A stretch of DNA of 14,533 nucleotides from DASPKX01 sp035627835 (GCA_035627835.1 DASPKX010000084.1:1-14533), one strand, 5' to 3'. Shown: positions 1-8,007, numbered from the stretch's first letter. Numbers and translations are program-made. The notes: generated by a model from the sequence alone, not told the origin.

Positions 1-860
1 CCTTCTGCATCGTCCCGCACACCCGCGGCAAAGAACGAAGCCGCCCCATTGAGGACATCGTCACTGAGTGCCGCCATCTAGCCGCCCGAGGCATTCGCGA
101 AATCACACTGCTCGGCCAAATCGTCACGAGCTACGGCAAACGCGAGATCCCACTACGCGACGGCAAATCCGCTTTTGTTCAGCTTATCGAAGCCGTTCAT
201 GAAATCGACGGTATCGATCGCATCCGCTTTACCTCCCCCCACCCAAAAGGCTACGGCGAGGATCTCATTGAGGTTTACGCTCGTCTGCCCAAGCTTTGTG
301 AGAGCGCGCACATCCCGGTCCAAAGCGGCAGCGACCGTTTGCTCAAGCTGATGCATCGCGGCTACACCCGTGCGCGGTTCATGGAGATCATCCGCCGCTT
401 GCGCGAAGTGAAGCCCCAGATGGGCATTACCACTGACATCATTGTTGGCTTCCCGGGAGAGACTGAGGAGGACTTTGCTGAAACCATGTCCCTCGTGGAA
501 GACGCGCGGTTCGCGAACGCTTACGTCTTCAAATACTCCCCGCGCCGCGACACACCGGCGGCTTCGATGCCTGACCAACTGCTGCAAGAGATCATCGAAG
601 AGCGCCACGCCAGGCTCCTGCAACGCGTCACGGAGCTTGCCGCCGCCCAGTACGAATCGTTCGAAGGGCAAACCACCGAGATCCTTGTTGAAGGCCCCAG
701 CAGGAAGAATGCAACCCGCCTCGAAGGGCGCACCCGCTGCAATAAAATCGTGGTCTTTGAAGGCTCGGAACGGCACATTGGGCAGCTCTTGAGTTTGAAG
801 ATCGAGCGAGTCGGCGCGTTCACCCTTTACGGCGATCCCGCCATTCACAACCTCGATTAA
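1..860 (+). CDS. miaB: tRNA-2-methylthio-N6-dimethylallyladenosine synthase MiaB, 5'-truncated by window edge
   Basis: MiaB is a radical-SAM, two-[4Fe-4S]-cluster enzyme that adds a methylthio group to position 2 of i6A37 in tRNAs reading UNN codons. About 285 C-terminal residues are visible (frame starts at base 3; stop TAA 858-860). The first codons give FCIVPHTRG, so the Cys at 6-8 is the last Cys of the CxxxCxxC SAM motif; the other two lie off the left edge. Then come LLGQIVTSYG, a GFPGETEEDF stretch near 451-480, and a C-terminal TRAM domain (about 660-850) ending in GAFTLYGDP. The LLGQ and TRAM pattern fits MiaB better than RimO or MtaB. In the common LLGQNVNSY motif, Asn is replaced by Ile here. 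A small membrane-protein gene follows after 13 nt, probably on the same transcript. Family certain; MiaB rather than a paralogue very likely. Confidence 0.93.
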   Translation, partial: FCIVPHTRGKERSRPIEDIVTECRHLAARGIREITLLGQIVTSYGKREIPLRDGKSAFVQLIEAVHEIDGIDRIRFTSPHPKGYGEDLIEVYARLPKLCESAHIPVQSGSDRLLKLMHRGYTRARFMEIIRRLREVKPQMGITTDIIVGFPGETEEDFAETMSLVEDARFANAYVFKYSPRRDTPAASMPDQLLQEIIEERHARLLQRVTELAAAQYESFEGQTTEILVEGPSRKNATRLEGRTRCNKIVVFEGSERHIGQLLSLKIERVGAFTLYGDPAIHNLD

Positions 861-873
861 AGCGCAATTAGGG

Positions 874-1443
874 ATGAAACTATCAACTCTGGCCGTCGTT
901 CTGGGAGTCGTCTTTGCGTTGCCGAACCTGTTCGCCCTGCTGAAACCGACCGCGTTCACCACCGCAGCCCGCAAGTTTCCGCGGGCCACACCGATCGGCT
1001 GGTTCCTGACGCTGGCCGCAACCGCGTGGTTCCTCAGCAACCTTAACGCCGAGACGATTGCTGATTTCGCCTCCTACAAGAAGATGATGCTGATTGGCTT
1101 CGCCGCCCTTGGAATCCTAACCTGTATTTTCGTCCCCGATTTTCTCCCGGTCCGCGGCTTAGCAGCGCTCCTGCTTCTAACGGCGCATTACACTCTGAAC
1201 CGCACCCGCTGGGCGGAGTCCGATCTTCGTCTGATTCTCGTTGTGTGGGCCTACACCTGGGTGATTGCCGGTCTGTGGTTAACCGTCTCCCCCTGGCGCC
1301 TGCGTGATTATCTCACGTGGTCAACCTCTTCCCCATCCCGCCTGCGAGCGATCAGCGCCGGCTGTCTCGCCTTCGCCATCCTCGTTGCCATCCTGGGCTT
1401 GACTGCTTTTTCTCAGCCCGTCCAAGCATCGCCGATGCCTTGA
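874..1443 (+). CDS. small multi-pass membrane protein of unknown function
   Basis: This 189-residue protein is not recognised as a member of a named family. It is strongly hydrophobic, with about six likely membrane segments near residues 5-24, 41-58, 71-89, 93-108, 119-138 and 158-178, joined by short loops rich in Arg and Lys. No catalytic motif or cofactor site is visible. It begins with ATG 13 nt after miaB; an AGGG sits directly against the ATG, too close to be a normal ribosome-binding site. Its position suggests co-transcription with miaB, but that does not imply a role in tRNA modification. It ends 10 nt before the stop codon of the convergent M42 peptidase gene. An inner-membrane location is inferred from hydropathy only. 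Confidence 0.75.
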   Translation: MKLSTLAVVLGVVFALPNLFALLKPTAFTTAARKFPRATPIGWFLTLAATAWFLSNLNAETIADFASYKKMMLIGFAALGILTCIFVPDFLPVRGLAALLLLTAHYTLNRTRWAESDLRLILVVWAYTWVIAGLWLTVSPWRLRDYLTWSTSSPSRLRAISAGCLAFAILVAILGLTAFSQPVQASPMP

Positions 1444-1453
1444 ACGGCGCCGC

Positions 1454-2530
1454 TTAAATCTGCACCTTGAACTCTTCGCCCTTCTTTACTGAAGCGGCGA
1501 ACCCGGCCAGCAGGCGTGGAATCTGTTCCAGGTCTTTCAAGCTGATCACCTCGACGGGTGAGTGCATGTAGCGGTTGGGCAGACTGATCAACGCGCTCGG
1601 AATTCCGCCGCGCGTCCAGAAGATCACATCCGTGTCAGTGCCACTCGTGGCTGACATGGCTTCGTCCTGCAGCTTAATCTTCTCCGCTCGGGCAACCTCC
1701 TCGATCCGCTCCACAACTTGAGGATGATTGCACCCGCCGTGTGTGAGTGTAGGGCCGCAGCCGAGCTTCACATCGCCGTGCTGGCAGACATTCACGGTGG
1801 GATAATCGGTGGCGTGGGTGACATCCACGACCACAGCAGCCGCAGGATGCAGGCTGTAGGCAATCTGCCGCGCGCCTAACAAGCCGACTTCCTCCATAAT
1901 GTTTGAGACTGCGCAGACTTCGGCATTTAGTTTCTTGCCCGATTCCTTCAGCAGCCGCAGGGCTTCCGCCACTGCGAAGGTGCCGATGCGGTTGTCGAAT
2001 GCGCGCGCCACGGCGATGTCTTTGCGCAAAATCTCGAACTCCCGGTCGAGGGTGATCGGATTGCCGATGCTGACCAACTTCTCCGCGTCTTCGCGGCTGC
2101 CCACCCCAATGTCGATGAAGAGATCATGGATCTTCGGCGGACCCTTCTTGTCGCCGTCTTCATGCTTTGACAGATGAGGCGCGACATTGCCGACAACGCC
2201 CTTCACCGGCCCCTGCTTGGTGTGGATCACCACCCGCTGAGCTTTCGTGATCGCTGGGTCCACTCCGCCGAGTTTGCGCACATAGATGAACCCATCTTTG
2301 TTGATGTAATTCACCGTCATGGCGATTTCATCGGCATGCCCGGCCAGCATGATGCGAGGTGAGCCGCCTTTATTGAGCACAGCCACCGCATTTCCATAGG
2401 CGTCGGTGAATGTTTCGTCCGCGTATTGGCTGACATAATCAAGCCAGACTCGCTGCCCCCGGGCCTCATGGCCGGATGGGCTTGGGGTGTTCACCAGCTT
2501 CTCGAGGAACTTCAATGACTCCGCGCGCAT
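1454..2530 (-). CDS. M42 family metallo-aminopeptidase (glutamyl aminopeptidase/PepA-like, FrvX/YsdC type)
   Basis: This 358-residue protein has the full M42 dinuclear-metal site in order: AGHADE (His65, with catalytic Asp67), the bridging Asp179 in FDNRIG, the Glu213-Glu214 pair in IMEEVG, Asp236 in VVVDVTH and His323 in RYMHSPVE. These enzymes are cytoplasmic, usually large self-compartmentalised oligomers, and remove N-terminal residues from short peptides late in protein turnover. Length is normal for the family and no signal peptide is present. The ATG (2528-2530) lies 89 nt from the divergent proB start, with no Shine-Dalgarno sequence ahead of it. M42 members have been annotated as cellulases or endoglucanases by historical error; the residues here support peptidase. 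Substrate preference (acidic or broad) cannot be read from sequence. Confidence 0.93.
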   Translation of the reverse strand: MRAESLKFLEKLVNTPSPSGHEARGQRVWLDYVSQYADETFTDAYGNAVAVLNKGGSPRIMLAGHADEIAMTVNYINKDGFIYVRKLGGVDPAITKAQRVVIHTKQGPVKGVVGNVAPHLSKHEDGDKKGPPKIHDLFIDIGVGSREDAEKLVSIGNPITLDREFEILRKDIAVARAFDNRIGTFAVAEALRLLKESGKKLNAEVCAVSNIMEEVGLLGARQIAYSLHPAAAVVVDVTHATDYPTVNVCQHGDVKLGCGPTLTHGGCNHPQVVERIEEVARAEKIKLQDEAMSATSGTDTDVIFWTRGGIPSALISLPNRYMHSPVEVISLKDLEQIPRLLAGFAASVKKGEEFKVQI

Positions 2531-2619
2531 GGCGGGAATTAAAATCGAACTCGCTCAAAGCGAAAGGGGTTTTGGAGGATTTATTTGCGTTTTAGGCGAT
2601 TTCTCTGCTCCTTAGGGCC

Positions 2620-3696
2620 ATGCAGCGAGAGTTGCTCAAAAGAGCCAGTCGCATTGTGGTGAAACTCGGGACGGGTGTCCTGACAGACGAGCGGAAGCAG
2701 CCGGATCTCCGGCAAATGCAAAGCATCGTCGCGCAAGTCGCCGCCCTGCGCCAGGCGGGCAAGGAAGTCGCCATTGTCACCTCCGGCGCGGTCGGAGCAG
2801 GCATGGGCGCGCTCGGCTATAACAAGCGCCCCTCTGAACTCGCGGAGATGCAAGCGTGCGCCGCAGTGGGCCAATCGCGCATCATGGCGACGTACGGCCA
2901 ACTGTTTGAGAAATTCGGCCTCACCGTTGGCCAGGTTTTGCTAACGCATGACGACTTGCAGCATCACGAACGGCATCTGAATGCGCGCAACACCCTGGTG
3001 CGCCTGATGCAGCACGGCGTCGTGCCGATCATCAACGAAAACGACGCGGTCTCCTTCACTGAAATTAAGTTCGGGGACAACGACAAACTCTCTGCGCTGG
3101 TCGCCTGCCTCATGCCCGCTGACTTGCTGATTATCCTCACCACGGTGGATGGTGTAATTGAGAACTTCGGCAAACCAGAAGCTCGTGTCCTTTCGATTAT
3201 CGAGAACATCGACTCTTCCGTGGAAAGCCAGGCGAGCGGCACAACCAGCGCCACGGCAGTTGGCGGCATGACTTCAAAGCTCCAGGCGGCAAAGATTGTG
3301 ATGCGCTCCGGAATCCCCCTCGTGATCGCTTCCGGCCGCAAATCGGACATCTTGCAAACAGTTCTCGCAGGCGAGGAAATTGGCACCATGTTCGTCCCGC
3401 GGGCCGCAAAGCTCACCGGCCGCAAGCGTTGGATCGCCTTTTTCCATCATCCCAAAGGGGCCTTGTTTGTGGACGACGGCGCCCGCAGCGCGTTGCGTGA
3501 GCAGGGCAAGAGCCTCCTCGCTCCGGGCGTGAAGCGTGTGGAAGGTCACTTTGCTTCCGGCGATGTCGTGAAAATCTGCGATCTTAACGGCACCGAGATC
3601 GCGCGGGGCTTGGCTAAAGTGGACGCTCCCCTGCTCGCTCGCGGCGAGCAGTCCAAGGATGTGGTCGTTCATCGCGACAATCTCGTCGTGCTCTAA
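2620..3696 (+). CDS. proB: glutamate 5-kinase (with C-terminal PUA domain)
   Basis: ProB phosphorylates L-glutamate with ATP, the first and feedback-inhibited step of proline synthesis. The 358-residue protein has an N-terminal amino-acid-kinase domain: VVKLGTG with Lys15, TSGAVGAG at 54-61, the glutamate-binding NEND at 139-142, FGDND at 151-155, TTVDG at 174-178, and GGMTSKLQAA at 215-224. A PUA domain follows from about residue 280 to the end, as in the long bacterial form. Length is close to that of the E. coli enzyme. The ATG is the first plausible start after an in-frame TAG at 2593-2595; only a weak AGGG lies just upstream. mazG follows after 2 nt, so the two are almost surely translated from one mRNA. 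No proA is seen in the window, so the next pathway enzyme is encoded elsewhere. Confidence 0.96.
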   Translation: MQRELLKRASRIVVKLGTGVLTDERKQPDLRQMQSIVAQVAALRQAGKEVAIVTSGAVGAGMGALGYNKRPSELAEMQACAAVGQSRIMATYGQLFEKFGLTVGQVLLTHDDLQHHERHLNARNTLVRLMQHGVVPIINENDAVSFTEIKFGDNDKLSALVACLMPADLLIILTTVDGVIENFGKPEARVLSIIENIDSSVESQASGTTSATAVGGMTSKLQAAKIVMRSGIPLVIASGRKSDILQTVLAGEEIGTMFVPRAAKLTGRKRWIAFFHHPKGALFVDDGARSALREQGKSLLAPGVKRVEGHFASGDVVKICDLNGTEIARGLAKVDAPLLARGEQSKDVVVHRDNLVVL

Positions 3697-3698
3697 AT

Positions 3699-4361
3699 AT
3701 GCCGAAACGCAAAAAGCCGAGCATTGATCAGCTCCTTCAAGTCATGGCGAAGCTACGCTCACCCGAGGGTTGCCCCTGGGATCGCGAGCAGGACCACATG
3801 ACGCTCCGCTTCCACGCAGTGGAGGAAGTTTATGAGCTGATGGATGCGATCGAATCCGGCGACGATCAGGAGATGCTGGAGGAACTTGGCGATTTGCTTC
3901 TGCAGGTCGTTTTCCATTGCCAACTCGCGCAGGAACGCGGGGCGTTTGACTTCGAGAAGGTCGCCAGCGTCATCACCGAGAAATTAATTCGCCGTCATCC
4001 GCATGTGTTCGGCGATTCAAAGGCAGCAACGGTCGATGCCGTCTGGGCGCAATGGGAGCAGATCAAGAAGGCGGAAAAAGCGGGCACAAAACACGACAGG
4101 CCCTCCGCCCTGGACGGAGTGCCACGAAGCCTTCCGGCTCTTTTGCGCGCGGAGAAGCTCGTCAAGAAAGCCGTCAAAGCAAATCTCCACCCAAAACCCC
4201 AGGCGAAGAAACAATCCAAAGGCGCTTACAGCGAGCGGCTATTCGACCTGGTTGCGGAATTACAGTCCCAAGGGCTATCGGCCGAGGAACTCCTTCGCGC
4301 TGAGACAAACAAGCGGGAAAAAGCCTGGCGCAAAGCGGAGAAGCAACGCGGGGCTCAATAA
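3699..4361 (+). CDS. mazG: nucleoside triphosphate pyrophosphohydrolase MazG, shortened C-terminal half
   Basis: MazG hydrolyses (d)NTPs, including abnormal ones, to the monophosphate plus pyrophosphate. The N-terminal half is canonical: LRSPEGCPWDREQ at 19-31, the Mg-binding helices E42-E43-x2-E46 and E62-x2-D65, and RRHPHVFG at 98-105, then the linker SALDGVPRSLPALLRAEKL at 136-154. At 220 residues it is shorter than the two-domain E. coli protein. After the linker only about 55 residues remain. They resemble the last helices of the second MazG domain (LFDLVAEL, then AEELLRAETNKREKAWRKAE), and the second set of acidic catalytic residues is absent. It starts 2 nt after proB with no ribosome-binding site, indicating translational coupling. 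Activity through the first domain is possible but unproven. Confidence 0.9.
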   Translation: MPKRKKPSIDQLLQVMAKLRSPEGCPWDREQDHMTLRFHAVEEVYELMDAIESGDDQEMLEELGDLLLQVVFHCQLAQERGAFDFEKVASVITEKLIRRHPHVFGDSKAATVDAVWAQWEQIKKAEKAGTKHDRPSALDGVPRSLPALLRAEKLVKKAVKANLHPKPQAKKQSKGAYSERLFDLVAELQSQGLSAEELLRAETNKREKAWRKAEKQRGAQ

Positions 4362-4485
4362 TACTTAGCGTGCCGGCTGCGCACCATCGGGGGCTCGCAA
4401 AATTTCCCCTTTGGAATTCCCCCGCTTTTGGATACAACCTCCGCGCGCTGACGACTCACCGTTAGCGCGACAGCGAACGCTCACT

Positions 4486-5133
4486 ATGGAAAGACTCATC
4501 CAAGGCGTCCTCAGGTTCCAAAGCCGCGAAGTGGAGAAACACCTCCCCTTGTTCAAGCAGTTGGCCGAGCAAGGCCAGCAGCCGCACACGCTTTTCATTA
4601 CCTGCTCCGATTCGCGTGTCGTCGCCGAGCTGATTACCAGCAGCCGTCCAGGGGAAATTTTCGTTGTTAAAAACGTCGGCAACATCGTCCCGCCGCCTGA
4701 GAATTCGGCTGGCCCGAACTCAACCGCGGCCGCCATCGAATTTGCCATCAACAACCTCAAGGTTCCCCACATCGTCGTTTGCGGCCACACCTGCTGTGGC
4801 GCGATGCAAGCCTTGCTCCAGGAGAACGTCGATGGCTCGACCATGCCGCACCTCAAAGAGTGGCTCGACCTCGTCAGCCCTGTCCGGGCAACCACCCAGG
4901 AAGTGAGCAGCCGCAATCCAGACGCACCCCGCGAGACAATCGCTTCCGAGCAAAACGTTCTCTTCGGGCTGGAGACTCTCAAGAAATACACCTGCGTGAA
5001 GGAAGCGGTTGCGCGAGGCTCGCTCCTGTTGCACGGCTGGCTCTTCGACATCGCCAAGGCTGAAGTTTCCGCGCACGATCCGCAGGACGGCCGGTTCAAA
5101 CCAATCCAGACGTTGCCCAAGAGCCTCATCTGA
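4486..5133 (+). CDS. beta-class carbonic anhydrase
   Basis: This enzyme interconverts CO2 and bicarbonate. The 215-residue protein shows the complete zinc site of beta-carbonic anhydrases: Cys40-x-Asp42-x-Arg44 (TCSDSR) and His101-x2-Cys104 (CGHTCCGAM), with the Asp/Arg dyad intact. KNVGNIVPP at 62-70 and the Ala/Ile-rich helix at 80-90 are also typical. The ATG at 4486 is chosen because homology begins at MERLIQGVLRFQ. An in-frame TTG at 4411 would add 25 residues of unlikely sequence. No Shine-Dalgarno sequence is visible. The stop lies 6 nt before ppc, so the pair probably forms an operon in which the anhydrase supplies bicarbonate to PEP carboxylase. No signal peptide is present, so it should be cytoplasmic. 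Confidence 0.95.
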   Translation: MERLIQGVLRFQSREVEKHLPLFKQLAEQGQQPHTLFITCSDSRVVAELITSSRPGEIFVVKNVGNIVPPPENSAGPNSTAAAIEFAINNLKVPHIVVCGHTCCGAMQALLQENVDGSTMPHLKEWLDLVSPVRATTQEVSSRNPDAPRETIASEQNVLFGLETLKKYTCVKEAVARGSLLLHGWLFDIAKAEVSAHDPQDGRFKPIQTLPKSLI

Positions 5134-5139
5134 ATTGGC

Positions 5140-7578
5140 ATGGATCAGCAGCTTAAGCAGGAAATTCGGTTCATCACCTCCCGTCTCGGCGACATCATTC
5201 GCGAGCAGGGGGGCGATGAACTCTTCAATCAGGTCGAAGACCTCCGCCAGTTTGCCAAAAAGCAGCGGAGCGAGCCTTCGAAGGAGAGTTCCGAAGCCTG
5301 GTTCAAACGCCTGGAATCGATCACGCCTGCGCAGGCCCATTCAATCGCGCACGCCTTCAGCCTGTTCTTTCAGTTGGTGAACATCTGCGAGGAACGCGCC
5401 CGTTCACGGCATCTCAAAGCAAATCCGCTCCCGCCTTACTCCATCAAGTGGCTGTTCCAAACGATGAAGGAGAACGGCGTCACTGCCGAAACCGTTAGGA
5501 ACGCCCTTGATGAGCTGGAGATCCAACCGGTCCTCACCGCGCATCCGACGGAAGCCAAACGGCGGGCGGTGTTAAACCAACTCACCCGCTTGCCGGAAAA
5601 CTGGAATAGCCCAGATGAAGTGCTGGAAACGCTTTGGCACACGGATGAAGTTCGCTCCCGCGGCATCAATCCATTGCACGAGGTGGACCAGGTTCTTTTC
5701 TGGTTCGATCTGACGATCTCGAAAGCGTTGCCACAGTTCTATCGCGAGTTCGACGAGCAGCTTCGCCTGCACTATCCCGAGGTGCAGCGCACACGACCAT
5801 TCCTGACCTACGGCACCTGGGTCGGTGGTGATCGCGATGGGCATCCTTTCGTGACCCCATCGCTGAGCTTGATGGCCTCCGAGATGTACAACGAGCGCGC
5901 CGTGAAGCTGGTTGTCAGCCAATGCGAGCGGCTCGTCGAAGAACTGACTCACGCTTCCACCGCGCCGAAAATCGCCAATCAGGAACCCCTCGCGCTCCGC
6001 CAGCGCTTTCAACCCGGGGAGGATTTGCGCTCGCGGATTTCCAACCTAAAGGCCGAGCTTTTCTCCGGCACATGTTCCGCCCGGCACGCCCGGAGCGAAC
6101 TCGCCGCCGTTCGCGATGAACTCATCAAACTCGGCGCGCGGCGCGCGGCCGACGGCAGGATTGCTGATCTGCTCTGCCAATTGGAGGCTTTCGGGTTTCA
6201 CGCGGCGGAAATGGACTTCCGCGATCACCGGAACAATCTCGACTCCCCTGACATCGAAGCGCAACTGATCACGTTGCGCACGCTTCAGGAGCAATACGGC
6301 CCTGAAGCGGCGCATCGCTACATCATCAGCGGCACGCAAAGCGAGGAGGACATTCTCAAAGTATTCGAGCGCGCCTCACGCATCGGTTTAACCCAGCTCG
6401 ATATCGTCCCGTTATTCGAGACGATGAAAGACCTCGCGAACGCCGCTGGCATCACTGAGCGACTCCTGGAGCGCCGTTCTTATCGCGAGCACATTCGCAG
6501 TCGCGGTGATGTGCAAGAGGTGATGCTCGGCTACTCCGATTCCAACAAAGACGGCGGTTACCTTATGGCCAACTGGGCCTTGCACCAGGCGCAACGGCAG
6601 CTCGCTGCGACCGCCCTAAAAGCTGGAGTGAAGCTCCGCTTGTTCCACGGCAAAGGCGGTCCGATCGATCGTGGCGGCGGAGCAAGCCATCGCACATTGC
6701 GCGCGCAACCTTTCGCCGCGCCGAACCTCCGGCTGCGCATCACCGAGCAAGGCGAAGTCATCTCACTGAAGTATGGCGAGCCATTCCTCGCGCAACGCAA
6801 TCTGGAGCAGCTCACCTCTGCCGTCCTTGCGAATGCTTGCTTGCCGCAAGCCAAGCCTCAGCCGGCCAACCTCGCGAAATGGGAGGAGGCTCTGGAGCGT
6901 GTTGCAGTCGTTGGAATGAAGGCTTACCAGGGCTTGGTTTACGAAACTCCCGATTTTGCTGAGTACTTCTGGGAAGCGACACCGATTGACGTTCTCCAGC
7001 AGCTCAAGATTGCCTCCCGCCCGGCGCGCCGCCGCACCACTCGAGACATCCGAGACCTGCGCGCGATCCCATGGGTCTTCTCATGGACGCAGTCACGCCA
7101 TCTGCTTTCCGCATGGTTCGGAACTGGCGCTGGCCTTCAGTCACTCATTAAGGAGTCGCCTGCCGCGCTCGATTTGCTGCGGGGGATGTATCGGGATTGG
7201 CCGCTCTTCAAGGAACTTATCCGTAACGCCGAGCTTTCCCTCGTGAAGGCTGATATGGGTATCGCAGCGGAGTACGCGAAATTGGTTCGTGCGGAAGAAC
7301 TGCGGAATCGCATCTTTGGAATCATTCGGGCGGAATACGAACAAACGGTGGACGCGATTCTCAAGATCACGGAGCAGAAGGAAATTCTCGAGAGCCAGCC
7401 GGTCGTCCGGGAATCGATACGACTCCGGGCCGCTTACATCGACCCGCTGCACTACTTGCAACTCTCGCTCTTGAAACGTTGGCGGGAAGTCGCCAATGAG
7501 GCGGAGGATGCGGAGATTAGGCGCGCGCTCTCGTTAACTGTGAACGGGATCGCGTTCGGGATGAAGAGCGTTGGCTGA
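5140..7578 (+). CDS. ppc: phosphoenolpyruvate carboxylase
   Basis: PEPC condenses PEP with bicarbonate to oxaloacetate, refilling the TCA cycle. The 812-residue protein carries the hallmarks in order: LTAHPTEAKRR with catalytic His135, GTWVGGDRDGHP at 225-236, GYSDSNKDGGYL at 464-475, the mobile-loop motif FHGKGGPIDRGGG at 502-514, and LRAIPWVFSWTQ at 640-651. It is somewhat shorter than the 883-residue E. coli enzyme. Two positions are unusual. Lys505 stands where the canonical loop FHGRGG has Arg (E. coli Arg581), and the C-terminus reads MKSVG where E. coli has RNTG, giving Ser at the Asn881 position used for aspartate inhibition. Equivalents of E. coli Arg587 (Arg511), Lys773 (Lys703) and Arg832 (about Arg763) remain. 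The gene follows carbonic anhydrase by 6 nt and ends 3 nt before a convergent gene. Confidence 0.96.
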   Translation: MDQQLKQEIRFITSRLGDIIREQGGDELFNQVEDLRQFAKKQRSEPSKESSEAWFKRLESITPAQAHSIAHAFSLFFQLVNICEERARSRHLKANPLPPYSIKWLFQTMKENGVTAETVRNALDELEIQPVLTAHPTEAKRRAVLNQLTRLPENWNSPDEVLETLWHTDEVRSRGINPLHEVDQVLFWFDLTISKALPQFYREFDEQLRLHYPEVQRTRPFLTYGTWVGGDRDGHPFVTPSLSLMASEMYNERAVKLVVSQCERLVEELTHASTAPKIANQEPLALRQRFQPGEDLRSRISNLKAELFSGTCSARHARSELAAVRDELIKLGARRAADGRIADLLCQLEAFGFHAAEMDFRDHRNNLDSPDIEAQLITLRTLQEQYGPEAAHRYIISGTQSEEDILKVFERASRIGLTQLDIVPLFETMKDLANAAGITERLLERRSYREHIRSRGDVQEVMLGYSDSNKDGGYLMANWALHQAQRQLAATALKAGVKLRLFHGKGGPIDRGGGASHRTLRAQPFAAPNLRLRITEQGEVISLKYGEPFLAQRNLEQLTSAVLANACLPQAKPQPANLAKWEEALERVAVVGMKAYQGLVYETPDFAEYFWEATPIDVLQQLKIASRPARRRTTRDIRDLRAIPWVFSWTQSRHLLSAWFGTGAGLQSLIKESPAALDLLRGMYRDWPLFKELIRNAELSLVKADMGIAAEYAKLVRAEELRNRIFGIIRAEYEQTVDAILKITEQKEILESQPVVRESIRLRAAYIDPLHYLQLSLLKRWREVANEAEDAEIRRALSLTVNGIAFGMKSVG

Positions 7579-7581
7579 CGC

Positions 7582-7956
7582 TTATTCGACCACCAGCGCC
7601 TGCTCGAGCAATTGAGGGAGCTGGTTCAGAATCCCCGCTTCATCCGCGACCAAAGTCGCGCCGGCTTCGCGGGCCGCTGCCTGCGTCCGCTGCTGCTTGG
7701 CGGCAGCGTAGGCTAGAATCGCAACGTGTGCCGTGGCGGGATTTTTGCGGATAGCCTGGATGACAGCAGGCAAATCCGAGCCTTTGCTTTCCAAATCCAT
7801 CACCAGGACCATCGGCATCTTTTCCGCCACTTCCTGAGCGAGCGAACCTGCGTTCGGGGCGGTATGGACGCGATATCCGAGGTCCTGCAACCGATTAACA
7901 AGCTGGCTGCCAGGCAGGATTTTTTCGTGATAAAGGATCGCGAGAGGCGTCGTCAT
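7582..7956 (-). CDS. stand-alone receiver-like (CheY-type) protein, degenerate phosphorylation site
   Basis: This 124-residue protein has the length and layout of a single response-regulator receiver domain with no output domain. Asp54 in VLVMDLES sits where the phospho-accepting Asp belongs. The other conserved residues are missing: the acidic Mg-binding pair after the first strand is replaced by LYHEK, the Thr/Ser of the fourth strand is Ala84 (ILAYAA), and the Lys of the fifth strand is replaced in TLVADEAG. It is therefore likely an atypical or pseudo-receiver that may signal without ordinary phosphorylation. It lies 51 nt downstream of the HIT gene on the same strand, so the two may share a transcript. 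No histidine kinase is nearby. No Shine-Dalgarno sequence is visible. Fold assignment is by pattern and moderate in certainty. Confidence 0.72.
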   Translation of the reverse strand: MTTPLAILYHEKILPGSQLVNRLQDLGYRVHTAPNAGSLAQEVAEKMPMVLVMDLESKGSDLPAVIQAIRKNPATAHVAILAYAAAKQQRTQAAAREAGATLVADEAGILNQLPQLLEQALVVE

Positions 7957-8007
7957 TTAGCGCGGCCTAGCGTATGGAGCCGCAGTTCGGATGCAACAGC
8001 TTTCGGG

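Noticed and set aside
153..1040. 295-codon minus-strand open frame antisense to miaB
   Set aside because: It overlaps the well-supported miaB frame completely and shows no family motif; long antisense frames are expected from GC-rich third positions.
1445..1452. CGGCGCCG palindrome between the membrane-protein and M42 genes
   Set aside because: It has no loop and no T-tract, so it cannot act as an intrinsic terminator; likely chance in GC-rich sequence.
4388..4424. CGGGGG...CCCCCG inverted repeat between mazG and the anhydrase, as a terminator
   Set aside because: The 25-nt loop is long, the stem only 6 bp, and no real T-run follows.
4411..4485. TTG-start extension of the carbonic anhydrase by 25 residues
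   Set aside because: The added residues are Pro/Arg-rich and unlike the family N-terminus; ATG 4486 matches where homology begins.
4365..5141. 258-codon minus-strand open frame across the carbonic anhydrase
   Set aside because: Its product is Ser/Arg/Cys-rich shadow sequence with no motif, while the plus frame has an intact carbonic anhydrase.
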